Assembly (NCBI RefSeq): GCF_008710285.1
Contig: NZ_VYQF01000013.1
Location: 17,041-81,040, forward strand
Length of the DNA: 64,000 nt
Reading direction: 5' to 3'
Source: Ginsengibacter hankyongi
Lineage (GTDB): Bacteria; Bacteroidota; Bacteroidia; Chitinophagales; Chitinophagaceae
Numbering within the stretch: the stretch's first letter is position 1; every line of letters begins with the position of its first letter. The notes under the pieces are model-generated. The model made no database searches and was not told the DNA's origin. It was given only the letters and a program-made list of their open reading frames with translations. The position numbers and the translations under genes are program-made. Below, piece by piece: positions 1 to 6,976 of the stretch.

Positions 1-454
1 TTAGCCCCGCCCGTACCTCCCTGTGTTGGAAAGCATCATCAAGAATAATAACTTCCGTGGCCGGCTTCGCATGCAGCAATTGGGGAATACCTACTACTCT
101 TTCTTCGGCTACGGCTACCGTTATACCGGGGAATTTCTTGTGAAGCTGCATGGGTTCATCACCAATGTCTACCGCTGTAGTAGTATCATCGGCAATAGCA
201 AAGCCTTTTGTTTTTCGTTTATAGCCCCGGCTTAAGGTTGCTACATTATATTTATTTGTCAGTAACCTTATGAGATATTCTGCCATCGGCGTTTTGCCGG
301 TGCCGCCCACCGCAAGGTTTCCGACACAAATTAAGGGGAAATTAAAAGTTGCAGAACGCAGGATGTTTTTATCAAATAGTTTATTCCGAAACCAGATAAC
401 AAAGCCCCACAGAATTGAAAAAGGAAATAATATATACCGGAAGCTTTTAAGCAT
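1..454 (-). CDS. lpxK: Tetraacyldisaccharide 4'-kinase LpxK (N-terminal part, runs off the window)
   Basis: Translating the minus strand from an ATG at 454 gives 151 codons with no stop before the window edge, so the 3' part of the gene is missing. The product starts MLKSFRYILFPFSILWG, a hydrophobic N-terminal membrane anchor, followed by ICVGNLAVGGTGKTP, the P-loop of LpxK, and then SRGYKRK and GDEP(M)QL, all characteristic of the family. LpxK phosphorylates the 4' position of the tetraacyldisaccharide-1-phosphate lipid A precursor at the inner membrane. No strong ribosome-binding site is visible. The region directly upstream (minus sense, 464-506) is part of a duplicated block described separately. 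Confidence 0.93.
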   Translation of the reverse strand, partial: MLKSFRYILFPFSILWGFVIWFRNKLFDKNILRSATFNFPLICVGNLAVGGTGKTPMAEYLIRLLTNKYNVATLSRGYKRKTKGFAIADDTTTAVDIGDEPMQLHKKFPGITVAVAEERVVGIPQLLHAKPATEVIILDDAFQHREVRAGL

Positions 455-463
455 GGGCGATAA

Positions 464-910
464 AATTATAAAATAACTTCCTACTATAAGTTTTTATAAT
501 TTAAAGTCTCCACTTCGATGCTTCGACAAGCTCAGCATGACAACTCTTTTAAATTTGCAAAGTTGGACAAAGATTAAGCTCATATTTGAAGCGTTCGTTA
601 AAGATCGCAGAGAAATTCAAAAATATTAAACACCATCCTGTTCCTGTCCCTCCTTACAAAGTTTCTGTCACCCTGGGCCTGTCGAATGGCAACTTGCAGA
701 TTGGCTTTTATGTTATTATAAAATAACTTCCTACTATAGTTTTACAATTTAAACTCTTTACTTCAATGCTTCGACAAGCTCAGCATGGCAAATTCGTTAG
801 AGTGCGCAGGAGAACGTAAAAAATATTAAGCATGTCGCTCATTACAAAGTTTCTGTCACGTTGAGCACGACAAGCTGAGTACGACAAGCTCGGCATGATA
901 AACTTTTTAA
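464..910. repeat. Imperfect ~247-bp direct duplication containing CTTCGACAAGCTCA palindromic repeats
   Basis: This 470-base gap has no credible gene. It holds two diverged copies of one block: TTATAAAATAACTTCCTACTAT occurs near 466 and again near 713, each followed by TTT(A)TAATTTAAA-like sequence, then ATGCTTCGACAAGCTCAGCATG (518-539 and 767-788), an AAAAATATTAA segment (near 619 and 818) and TTACAAAGTTTCTGTCAC (near 653 and 843). The core GCTTCGACAAGC can form a small hairpin (GCTT/AAGC). Two more degenerate cores lie at 866-898. Similar CTTCGACAAGCTCA elements are common intergenic repeats in many bacteria. The function is unknown. Confidence 0.75.
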
Positions 911-924
911 AGTTCGCAGAGAAC

Positions 925-1497
925 TTAAGAAAAATCATACACCCGCTCCGGCGTTACGCAATAATTTAAAGAGATATCAAATGGATTCGTGTCGTCTATT
1001 GCGTCCACAGGTTCAAAAAAGCTCAACCCTATTTTAATAATATCTTCCCGGCATTGCGATAAAAATTTATCGTAATAACCTTTACCATAGCCAACCCTGT
1101 AACCCTCCTGGTCAAAGGCGAGTAAAGGCACCAGCACCAAATCAATTTCATCCGGCTCGGTAATTTCGCCTGAAAATGGTTCTGCAATTCCAAATGCATT
1201 ATGCACCAGTTCCACTTCTTCATCAAAACGCAAATGGTGCATATCGCCGGTGGCTATATTAATTTTTGGCACCAATATTTTTAGCCCGGGGTTTTTAAAT
1301 TGCAGATACCTTGTAATGGCGGATGTATCCGCCTCTCCCAGTTTTTCAGAAGCGATATAGGTATGTATGCATGAAAGAAACGGTAGTTGAATTTGTTGAA
1401 AATTAATAAGGATAAGGTCATTAAATTTTTCAATGTCCTGCGGAGAAAGCTGGCTTCTTTTTTCTTTATAAATTTTTCTAATGGTGGCTTTCGTCAT
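925..1497 (-). CDS. fau: 5-formyltetrahydrofolate cyclo-ligase
   Basis: The 190-residue product matches the 5-FTHF cyclo-ligase (YgfA) family in length and motifs. An N-terminal Lys/Arg-rich stretch (TKATIRKIYKEKRSQL) is followed by LVPKI, then DLVLVPLLAFDQEGYRVGYG with the diagnostic GYGKGYYDKFL (about residues 136-146), and FEPVDAIDDT near the end. It converts 5-formyl-THF to 5,10-methenyl-THF with ATP, salvaging folate. Its ATG overlaps the bioD stop codon in an ATGA arrangement (1494-1497), so it is probably translationally coupled as the last gene of the DUF3822-rsmD-bioD-fau group. Confidence 0.93.
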   Translation of the reverse strand: MTKATIRKIYKEKRSQLSPQDIEKFNDLILINFQQIQLPFLSCIHTYIASEKLGEADTSAITRYLQFKNPGLKILVPKINIATGDMHHLRFDEEVELVHNAFGIAEPFSGEITEPDEIDLVLVPLLAFDQEGYRVGYGKGYYDKFLSQCREDIIKIGLSFFEPVDAIDDTNPFDISLNYCVTPERVYDFS

Positions 1498-2123
1498 AAC
1501 AATTTTTGAAGACTTTCTTTCATTTTCTCCGCTTCTGCTTTAATGGTTTCTTTGGTAATTTCATTTAAATGCGGTACGGATGCAATCAGCGGGTATCCGC
1601 TCCAGTTAGCAATTTCGTTTTCGTAATTTAAATATTGTTCATTAAATATCCATCCTGCCACGTCTATCTTTTCTTTTTTTAAAACCGCAGCTGTAAGTAA
1701 AGAATGATTAATACTTCCTAATTCATTTTTACTTACAATGATAACTTTTGCTTTTAATTTTTTTAGCAGGTCACGGATGAATTCTCTTTTATTTAATGGT
1801 ACCATCAGTCCTCCTGCTCCTTCAATAATTAATGTATTTTTTGTTTTGGGCAAATGACGAACGATATCTTTTAAAACAATTTTTACATCCTCTGCCTTTG
1901 CCGCAAGATGCGGCGACGCAGGCATTTTAAGTTTATAAATTTCAGGGTGGATTTTTGTTGTATTATTTGATATCATTTGTTCAATCCATAATGAATCAGT
2001 TCCTCCTGCAAAGCCTGCCTGAACCGGCTTCCAGTAGTCTGCCTGTAAAGCTTCCGTAACAATAGCCGCTACCAGTGTTTTGCCAACATCTGTGCCTGTT
2101 CCTGTTATAAATATGGGTTTCAT
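1494..2123 (-). CDS. bioD: Dethiobiotin synthetase BioD
   Basis: The 209-residue product starts MKPIFITGTGTDVGKTLVAA, the P-loop of BioD (GTGTDVGKT). This is followed by YWKPVQAG with the substrate-binding Lys, SPHLAAKAE, and IIEGAGGLMVPL (about residues 99-110). BioD closes the ureido ring of dethiobiotin from 7,8-diaminopelargonate, CO2 and ATP in the cytosol. The start lies directly after the rsmD stop with no gap, and the end overlaps fau by 4 nt, so it is in the middle of a compact operon. bioF lies about 15 kb away on the same strand. No bioA, bioB, bioC or bioH is seen in the window. Confidence 0.95.
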   Translation of the reverse strand: MKPIFITGTGTDVGKTLVAAIVTEALQADYWKPVQAGFAGGTDSLWIEQMISNNTTKIHPEIYKLKMPASPHLAAKAEDVKIVLKDIVRHLPKTKNTLIIEGAGGLMVPLNKREFIRDLLKKLKAKVIIVSKNELGSINHSLLTAAVLKKEKIDVAGWIFNEQYLNYENEIANWSGYPLIASVPHLNEITKETIKAEAEKMKESLQKLL

Positions 2124-2663
2124 TTATGAGTTTATAAATATTGAAAATATAGTTGTTCCGTAATTTCTTGATGATTTGAACATGGGATATTTTTCGTAAT
2201 TATTGGCGGGTGTATGTTCGAGAATAAACCATCCGTTAGGTTTAAGTAACTTCTTTTCCCTGATAATTACCGGCAGGTCATCAATGTTTTTTAATGCATA
2301 TGGCGGCCCTGCAAAAATAAGATCATAAGTATCTGTAGTGGTTTCTAAAAACCGGAATACATCCATTTTTATAACACGGCAATTTTCAATTGCCAAACCA
2401 GCAATGGATTGTTGAATAAACGCATGCATTTTAGGGTCCTTCTCTATAATAGTGAGATCAGTAGCTCCTCTTGAAGCAAGCTCATAACTGATGCTGCCGG
2501 TTCCGCCAAAAATATCCAGGGTTTTTATGCCTTCTATAGACATATTATTTTCTATGATGTTGAACAATCCTTCTTTGGCAACATCTGTTGTGGGCCGCGT
2601 ATGCGGCATCTTAGAAGGTGGATTTATTTTTCGGCCTCCATATTTTCCTGTAATTATTCGCAT
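2124..2663 (-). CDS. rsmD: 16S rRNA (guanine(966)-N(2))-methyltransferase RsmD
   Basis: The 179 residues begin MRIITGKYGGRKINPP and TRPTTDVAKEGLFNII, the RsmD signature. The SAM-binding Rossmann motif LDIFGGTGSISYELASRGA (about 48-66) follows. The catalytic motif is FAGPPYA, where the family norm is DPPY: the Asp is replaced by Ala-Gly here (AGPPY), a variant also known in Bacteroidota members of this family as far as I recall. It methylates G966 of 16S rRNA. The start overlaps the upstream DUF3822 gene by 10 nt, and the stop abuts bioD. Confidence 0.92.
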   Translation of the reverse strand: MRIITGKYGGRKINPPSKMPHTRPTTDVAKEGLFNIIENNMSIEGIKTLDIFGGTGSISYELASRGATDLTIIEKDPKMHAFIQQSIAGLAIENCRVIKMDVFRFLETTTDTYDLIFAGPPYALKNIDDLPVIIREKKLLKPNGWFILEHTPANNYEKYPMFKSSRNYGTTIFSIFINS

Positions 2664-3481
2664 GAATCAATTGCAAAAATATGGCTAAAATAATGAGCAG
2701 GCTGTTGGGTAATCTCTTCGGCATAATTGCTACCGGCAGGTAGCGAAGCAAAGTCAACCGTTTCAAAATATTTATAAATTTCTTTGTATAATGCCGAGTC
2801 TTTATCAATAAGGCCGGTCACTTCAACCGGAATATTTTCAACATTAAATTGCTTACAGGTATTTAATAAAATATAAGATACGTCTTCCGCAGCCTGGTAA
2901 CAGAAGCTGTTTACCAATTCCGTTTGCCCTTGTTTGTCGAGCTTTACTACAATTCGCTGCGGGTAAAATATAACGCTTAACTTATCTTCGTTCAACCGGG
3001 GCTGCTTCAATAAAACCGAATATTGATGCATGTTTACGGCGCCGGGAAAAGTTGATTGGAATGCATGATGCACCGGTGCAGCTACCCGGTATGCATTATA
3101 AACGCCGCTTTCAGTAATTAAATCGGTAAGAATGGAAGTATGGATTTGGATATCCCCGTGAACCAGGTTGATAACATTTTCATTTTCCAGCGAGCTATAC
3201 AAAGCAAAAGGTATCAACACACTTTCTGAATAAGAATATACCACGCATACTTTCTTAAAGTTTCCTGATAACATCGGTTGCGCCTTGATTGCTTCCTGCA
3301 CCACATTACCATAATCGTTGCGGTCTGTTCCCTTTTCAAATTGATACACGGCCAGCCCAACATACTTGTTTTGTTCTTCATTTTTTATGGTATACGAAAA
3401 ACTTTCATTGCTTATTTCACAAACAAGGATGCAATTTGCTGCGTCTACGCTTCCGGGTAATATTTCAAATAATGCTTTCAT
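2654..3481 (-). CDS. DUF3822 family protein
   Basis: The 275-residue soluble protein has the layout of DUF3822, a Bacteroidota family often found directly upstream of rsmD, as here. There is no signal peptide or membrane span. Family knowledge suggests an actin-like ATPase fold, but I cannot see convincing phosphate-binding loops (the closest is ILVCEISNESFSYTI near residues 17-31). It is the first gene of the tight minus-strand group, and the 10-nt overlap with rsmD implies coupled translation. The biochemical role is unknown. Confidence 0.8.
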   Translation of the reverse strand: MKALFEILPGSVDAANCILVCEISNESFSYTIKNEEQNKYVGLAVYQFEKGTDRNDYGNVVQEAIKAQPMLSGNFKKVCVVYSYSESVLIPFALYSSLENENVINLVHGDIQIHTSILTDLITESGVYNAYRVAAPVHHAFQSTFPGAVNMHQYSVLLKQPRLNEDKLSVIFYPQRIVVKLDKQGQTELVNSFCYQAAEDVSYILLNTCKQFNVENIPVEVTGLIDKDSALYKEIYKYFETVDFASLPAGSNYAEEITQQPAHYFSHIFAIDSCE

Positions 3482-3574
3482 TGTTTTTTACTGCGCAATA
3501 ATAGAATAATTTTTTGAGTCTTCTTTAGTGTAATTGAACCCGGTGATTTTCATTTGTAAAAAAAGACGAAAATT

Positions 3575-3605
3575 ATTGAAATCAATAAATTAATATATAG
3601 GTTTA
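3575..3605 (+). promoter_or_regulatory. Candidate Bacteroidota-type promoter for the MATE gene
   Basis: ATTG at 3575-3578, a 19-nt spacer, and TAGGTTTA at 3598-3605 approximate the TTTG/TAnnTTTG consensus. They lie 8 nt upstream of the ATG, implying a very short leader. The last base of the -7 box deviates from consensus. This is a pattern match only. Confidence 0.4.
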
Positions 3606-3613
3606 CGAACTTT

Positions 3614-4972
3614 ATGTCCGCTTCAATTGATACAAATTTACAGGTTTCGGTAACTAACCGGCAGATATTGCAAATTGCTTTGCCTATTTCTGCTTCGCTC
3701 ATTATTCCCAATGTAAATTTTATTACCAATAATATCTTTTTAGGAGGGCTTGGTATTAAAGAACTCGGCAACGCGGGCATTACCGGCGTATATTATCTTG
3801 TGTTGATGGTGGGCGGCAATGGCCTTGGAAATGCCCTGCAGGCCATCATTTCAAGAAAGGGTGGAGAGGGAAAGCCGGAAGACATTCATAAGGTGTTTGC
3901 ACAAGGTATTAGGATTACTTTATGGTTTGCCTTAGGCGGCATGTTGTTTACGTGGTTTGTTGCCCCGTTCATTTTACAATATTTTATTACGCCGGATAAT
4001 TTTATACAGGAGATGGATTTTCTGCGGATAAGAGTATGGGGGTTGCCTTTCTTGTTTTTATTCCAGGCGGGTAATGCATTTTTGGTGGGCACGTTAAACA
4101 GTCGCTTTTTACTGGTAGGTACCATCGGCCAGGCAGTTATTAATATCTTTTTTGATTATACGCTTATTTATGGTGCATTTTCTTTTCCCCAACTGGGTTT
4201 CAATGGAGCTGCCTTCGCTTCCGTTATTGCAGAGATTTCAGGGATGATCATCGTCTACGTCGTCATCTTCAGGATGGGATTAAAAAAAGAATTTAATCTT
4301 TTTAAAAGTTTTAAATATGATAGAATTTATTCAAAGGCAGTATTGGAAATTTCTGCGCCGCTCGTATTACAATTTGTTTTAAGCACCGTTACATGGCTGG
4401 CATTTTTTATTTTGCTGGAGCAATATGGCGACAGGGCAAAAGCTGTGTCCAATGCTATGCGAACTATTTTTGGACTGATGGGTATTATGATCTGGGCGTT
4501 TGCCAGTACATCTAATACCATGGTGAGTAATCTTATCGGCCAGGGATTGGAAAATAAAGTTGTGAAAGCCGTTCAAAAGACGATGTTGTGGAGTGTAGGG
4601 ACTACCCTGTGTATGCTCGCAGTGTTAAATATTTTTCCGTATCATTTTCTTGGATTGTTCCGGCAGGATGAATTGTTTGTTGCAGCAGCACTGCCGGTAA
4701 TGCGTGTTGTGTCGATTGGGATGATTATGATGAGCATTGCGGCCATCTGGCTGAACGCAGTTACGGGAACCGGTAAAACAAAAATGAATCTTATAATAGA
4801 AATGGCGGCTATTGTATTTTATCTCGTGTACACGTTCACGATAGTAAAGAAATTCAGGCTCTCCCTGGCTGTTGTATGGAGCAATGAACTCGTTTACTGG
4901 GTGCTGATTTTTTTAATTTCTTTTTGGTTTATTAAAAAAGGGAATTGGCGAGTTCATGGGGAGGTGATTTGA
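3614..4972 (+). CDS. MATE family efflux transporter
   Basis: The 452-residue polytopic membrane protein has about 12 hydrophobic segments in two similar halves, the MATE architecture. The start of the first half reads ITNRQILQIALPISASLIIPNVNFI and includes NNIFLGGLGIKELGNAG. The second half starts at about residue 240 (YSKAVLEISAPLVLQFVLS). Members export cationic drugs or metabolites using Na+ or H+ gradients, and the substrate cannot be predicted. The stop codon directly abuts a heptamer repeat array (4973-5034). Confidence 0.88.
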   Translation: MSASIDTNLQVSVTNRQILQIALPISASLIIPNVNFITNNIFLGGLGIKELGNAGITGVYYLVLMVGGNGLGNALQAIISRKGGEGKPEDIHKVFAQGIRITLWFALGGMLFTWFVAPFILQYFITPDNFIQEMDFLRIRVWGLPFLFLFQAGNAFLVGTLNSRFLLVGTIGQAVINIFFDYTLIYGAFSFPQLGFNGAAFASVIAEISGMIIVYVVIFRMGLKKEFNLFKSFKYDRIYSKAVLEISAPLVLQFVLSTVTWLAFFILLEQYGDRAKAVSNAMRTIFGLMGIMIWAFASTSNTMVSNLIGQGLENKVVKAVQKTMLWSVGTTLCMLAVLNIFPYHFLGLFRQDELFVAAALPVMRVVSIGMIMMSIAAIWLNAVTGTGKTKMNLIIEMAAIVFYLVYTFTIVKKFRLSLAVVWSNELVYWVLIFLISFWFIKKGNWRVHGEVI

Positions 4973-5034
4973 TCGTGAAGCGTGAATGGTGAAGCGTCAA
5001 TGTGAATCGTGAAGCGTGAAGCGTGAATGATCAA
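4973..5034 (+). repeat. Left heptamer array, nine NNGTGAA units
   Basis: Reading from 4973, the units are TCGTGAA, GCGTGAA, TGGTGAA, GCGTCAA, TGTGAA (one base short), TCGTGAA, GCGTGAA, GCGTGAA, TGATCAA. The array starts at the first base after the MATE stop codon and ends over the stop codon (5031-5033) of the convergent four-helix-bundle gene. It is in inverted orientation to the array at 5452-5549. Confidence 0.9.
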
Positions 5035-5396
5035 CTTTTCATTTGAGAATTAATAAGAGCAGTTAACATTTTAAAGCATCTTATCATTTGGATACCTAAT
5101 TGCTCTAAATTAAAATTACCTAAATAGCTTAAATCGTTCGCAATATCAACTGCGGCATCTATTTCAATGATAGACCCCCTGGAAATTTCATAATATCTTT
5201 TTCTTTCAACTTCAGATTTCCTGGAGGAGCCTTCAGCAATATTTAAATGTACAGATAAAGCAGCCCTGCGAATTTGCGATATCATTCCAAATTTTTCATC
5301 CGCGGGAAGTTGTTTACTTAATTTATAGCATTCCAAAACGAACAATCTTGAAGCGGTGTATAAATCAAGCTTTTGATGATTTAAATTTAAAAACAT
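5031..5396 (-). CDS. Four helix bundle protein (23S rRNA intervening-sequence protein / S23 family)
   Basis: The 121-residue protein has the family signature: a Leu-rich first helix (LYTASRLFVLECYKLSKQLP), then EKFGMISQIRRAALSV, HLNIAEGSSR (about 51-60), and YEISRGSIIEIDAAVDIA (about 69-86). The family was first known from intervening sequences in bacterial 23S rRNA and is related to the Avd accessory protein of diversity-generating retroelements. Free-standing copies such as this one have no established role. No 23S rRNA or reverse transcriptase is nearby. The gene sits alone between MATE and ndk, enclosed by inverted 7-nt repeat arrays, which suggests insertion as a cassette (inference). 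Confidence 0.9.
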   Translation of the reverse strand: MFLNLNHQKLDLYTASRLFVLECYKLSKQLPADEKFGMISQIRRAALSVHLNIAEGSSRKSEVERKRYYEISRGSIIEIDAAVDIANDLSYLGNFNLEQLGIQMIRCFKMLTALINSQMKS

Positions 5397-5451
5397 TTTT
5401 TTTAACCTTTAAGTAAGATGAAATAAAGGTTATTAATAGAAAATAAAGATA

Positions 5452-5549
5452 TTCACAATTCACGCTTCCCGCTTCACCATTCCCGTTTCCCCATTCACCA
5501 TTGACGCTTCACCATTCACGATTCCCCATTGACAATTCACTATTGTTCA
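5452..5549 (-). repeat. Right heptamer array, fourteen TTCACNN units (inverted relative to 4973-5034)
   Basis: Fourteen consecutive 7-nt units run without gap from 5452: TTCACAA, TTCACGC, TTCCCGC, TTCACCA, TTCCCGT, TTCCCCA, TTCACCA, TTGACGC, TTCACCA, TTCACGA, TTCCCCA, TTGACAA, TTCACTA, TTGTTCA. The reverse complement is NNGTGAA, the same unit as the left array. The array ends one base before the -7 box of the ndk promoter and contains its likely -33 element. Confidence 0.9.
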
Positions 5550-5558
5550 TTAGCTTTG
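5528..5558 (+). promoter_or_regulatory. Candidate promoter for ndk
   Basis: ATTG at 5528-5531, a 19-nt spacer, and TAGCTTTG at 5551-5558 match the Bacteroidota sigma-A consensus (TTTG, about 19-21 nt, TAnnTTTG). The ATG follows at 5577. The -33 box and spacer are made of the heptamer repeat array, so the promoter is partly built from repeat DNA. Confidence 0.55.
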
Positions 5559-5576
5559 CCACCCAAAAAATAAGTA

Positions 5577-5993
5577 ATGACTAATAGAACCTTCACGATG
5601 ATTAAGCCTGATGCAACTGCGAAAGGTAATACAGGAGCCATTTTAAAAATGATCAATGAGGCAGGCTTTCGCATCGTTGCCATGAAAATGACACATCTTT
5701 CATCAGCAAAAGCCGGTGAATTTTATGCAGTACATAAAGAAAGACCCTTTTATGGAGAACTGGTTGAGTTTATGAGCCGCGGCCCTATAACGGCAGCCAT
5801 ACTCGAAAAAGAAAATGCGGTAGAAGAATTCAGGAAGTTAATTGGTGCTACCAACCCGGCCCAGGCTGCAGAAGGTACCATCAGGAAATTATATGCTGCG
5901 TCTATTGGCGAAAATGCTGTTCACGGAAGTGATAGCGATGAGAATGCACAAATTGAAGGTGATTTTTTCTTTAGCAAGCTGGAACAGTTTTAA
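5577..5993 (+). CDS. ndk: Nucleoside-diphosphate kinase
   Basis: The 138 residues match NDK in length and motifs: [10 protein letters not shown] at the N-terminus, [23 protein letters not shown] (split here by family-conserved positions), and the active-site [12 protein letters not shown] (about residues 117-128) with the phosphorylated His in AVHGSDS. It transfers the gamma-phosphate from ATP to other nucleoside diphosphates. It is monocistronic, with the convergent TraB gene starting its 3' end 6 nt away. Confidence 0.97.
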   Translation: MTNRTFTMIKPDATAKGNTGAILKMINEAGFRIVAMKMTHLSSAKAGEFYAVHKERPFYGELVEFMSRGPITAAILEKENAVEEFRKLIGATNPAQAAEGTIRKLYAASIGENAVHGSDSDENAQIEGDFFFSKLEQF

Positions 5994-5998
5994 GTAAA

Positions 5999-6889
5999 TT
6001 ATTTATTAACCAAAGGCTCTACGGTATATCCTTCTTTTTTTAAAAGAGCGATAAGCCCATTGTTGCCGCTGAGGTGCCCCGCTCCCACTGCTACAAATAC
6101 GCTTTCGGTTTTCATAATTTCATTTAATTCTTTCACCCATTTTTTATTCCGGTCGTTGAGTAAAAGGTCTTCGTATTTTTCTGATCCGAACTCGCTGGTG
6201 CCTACCATAGATTGCATCGAATCCAATTCCTGGTTTTTGTACAACCGTATCATCTCATCAAATTCATTTTTATACACTGAAAAGCTGTCAATATTTTTCA
6301 GCAATTCTTTGGCCTGCCATTCATAAGGAATACTATCAAATACTGACGCCTGGAACAGTATTGTTTCCAGGCCTTTTATTTCTTTCTTATCTTCCTTAGC
6401 TATTTTTAATAACTCTTCTTCCACGCCCGCCGGAGATGGGCAGTTCATCATTTTAGGATAGATCAATGCCACTAAAAAATAGGGTTTTGCCTTTTGAAAC
6501 ATCATGAAGGGCGTGTTAAGGGTATCCGTAAAATATGCCTTTAGTTTTTGATACTCTTCCGGCGTATATAAATCCGATAATTTTTTTCCATCTTTCATGT
6601 TCATGTACAACATGCCGCCCAATAAAGTGGAAGGGTCATCCATATCAAGCTCCATATATATTTCATTACTTTCTTTAACCGCATCCTTTAGCTGCGTGCC
6701 GAAATGGATATCGTCCTTACACAATAAATGAAAAGTGCCGAACAGAAAAGATGGTTGCTTCAGCCCGTTGCCACTCACCTGCCACAGGAGCGTTTTATTA
6801 TTGTTTTGTATGGAAAAAGAATGTTCCTGCTGGGCATGGCAACCTGCCATTCCAAAACATATTAACATAACCACAATAACAAATTTCAT
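5999..6889 (-). CDS. TraB/GumN family lipoprotein
   Basis: The 296-residue protein has an N-terminal signal ending in the lipobox-like FGMAGC, so Cys17 is probably lipidated. The TraB/GumN hallmarks are FLFGTFHLLC (about 49-58, the GTxH motif) and VAVGAGHLSGNNGL near the C-terminus (the second GxGH motif), with an acidic EEEL in the middle. The family contains Tiki-like predicted metalloproteases. The substrate is unknown. The Cys-rich lipidation signal points to the periplasmic face of a membrane. Confidence 0.85.
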   Translation of the reverse strand: MKFVIVVMLICFGMAGCHAQQEHSFSIQNNNKTLLWQVSGNGLKQPSFLFGTFHLLCKDDIHFGTQLKDAVKESNEIYMELDMDDPSTLLGGMLYMNMKDGKKLSDLYTPEEYQKLKAYFTDTLNTPFMMFQKAKPYFLVALIYPKMMNCPSPAGVEEELLKIAKEDKKEIKGLETILFQASVFDSIPYEWQAKELLKNIDSFSVYKNEFDEMIRLYKNQELDSMQSMVGTSEFGSEKYEDLLLNDRNKKWVKELNEIMKTESVFVAVGAGHLSGNNGLIALLKKEGYTVEPLVNK

Positions 6890-6976
6890 AAAACGTTATT
6901 TGCTGTAAAAATAAGCAATTCGGATTTTTATTTATTTTATCCTATATTTCATCTTTAAACCAACTAACTACTTATT

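Noticed and set aside
4973..5549. CRISPR-like array around the four-helix-bundle gene
   Set aside because: The 7-nt units are contiguous, with no unique spacers between them and no cas genes anywhere in the window.
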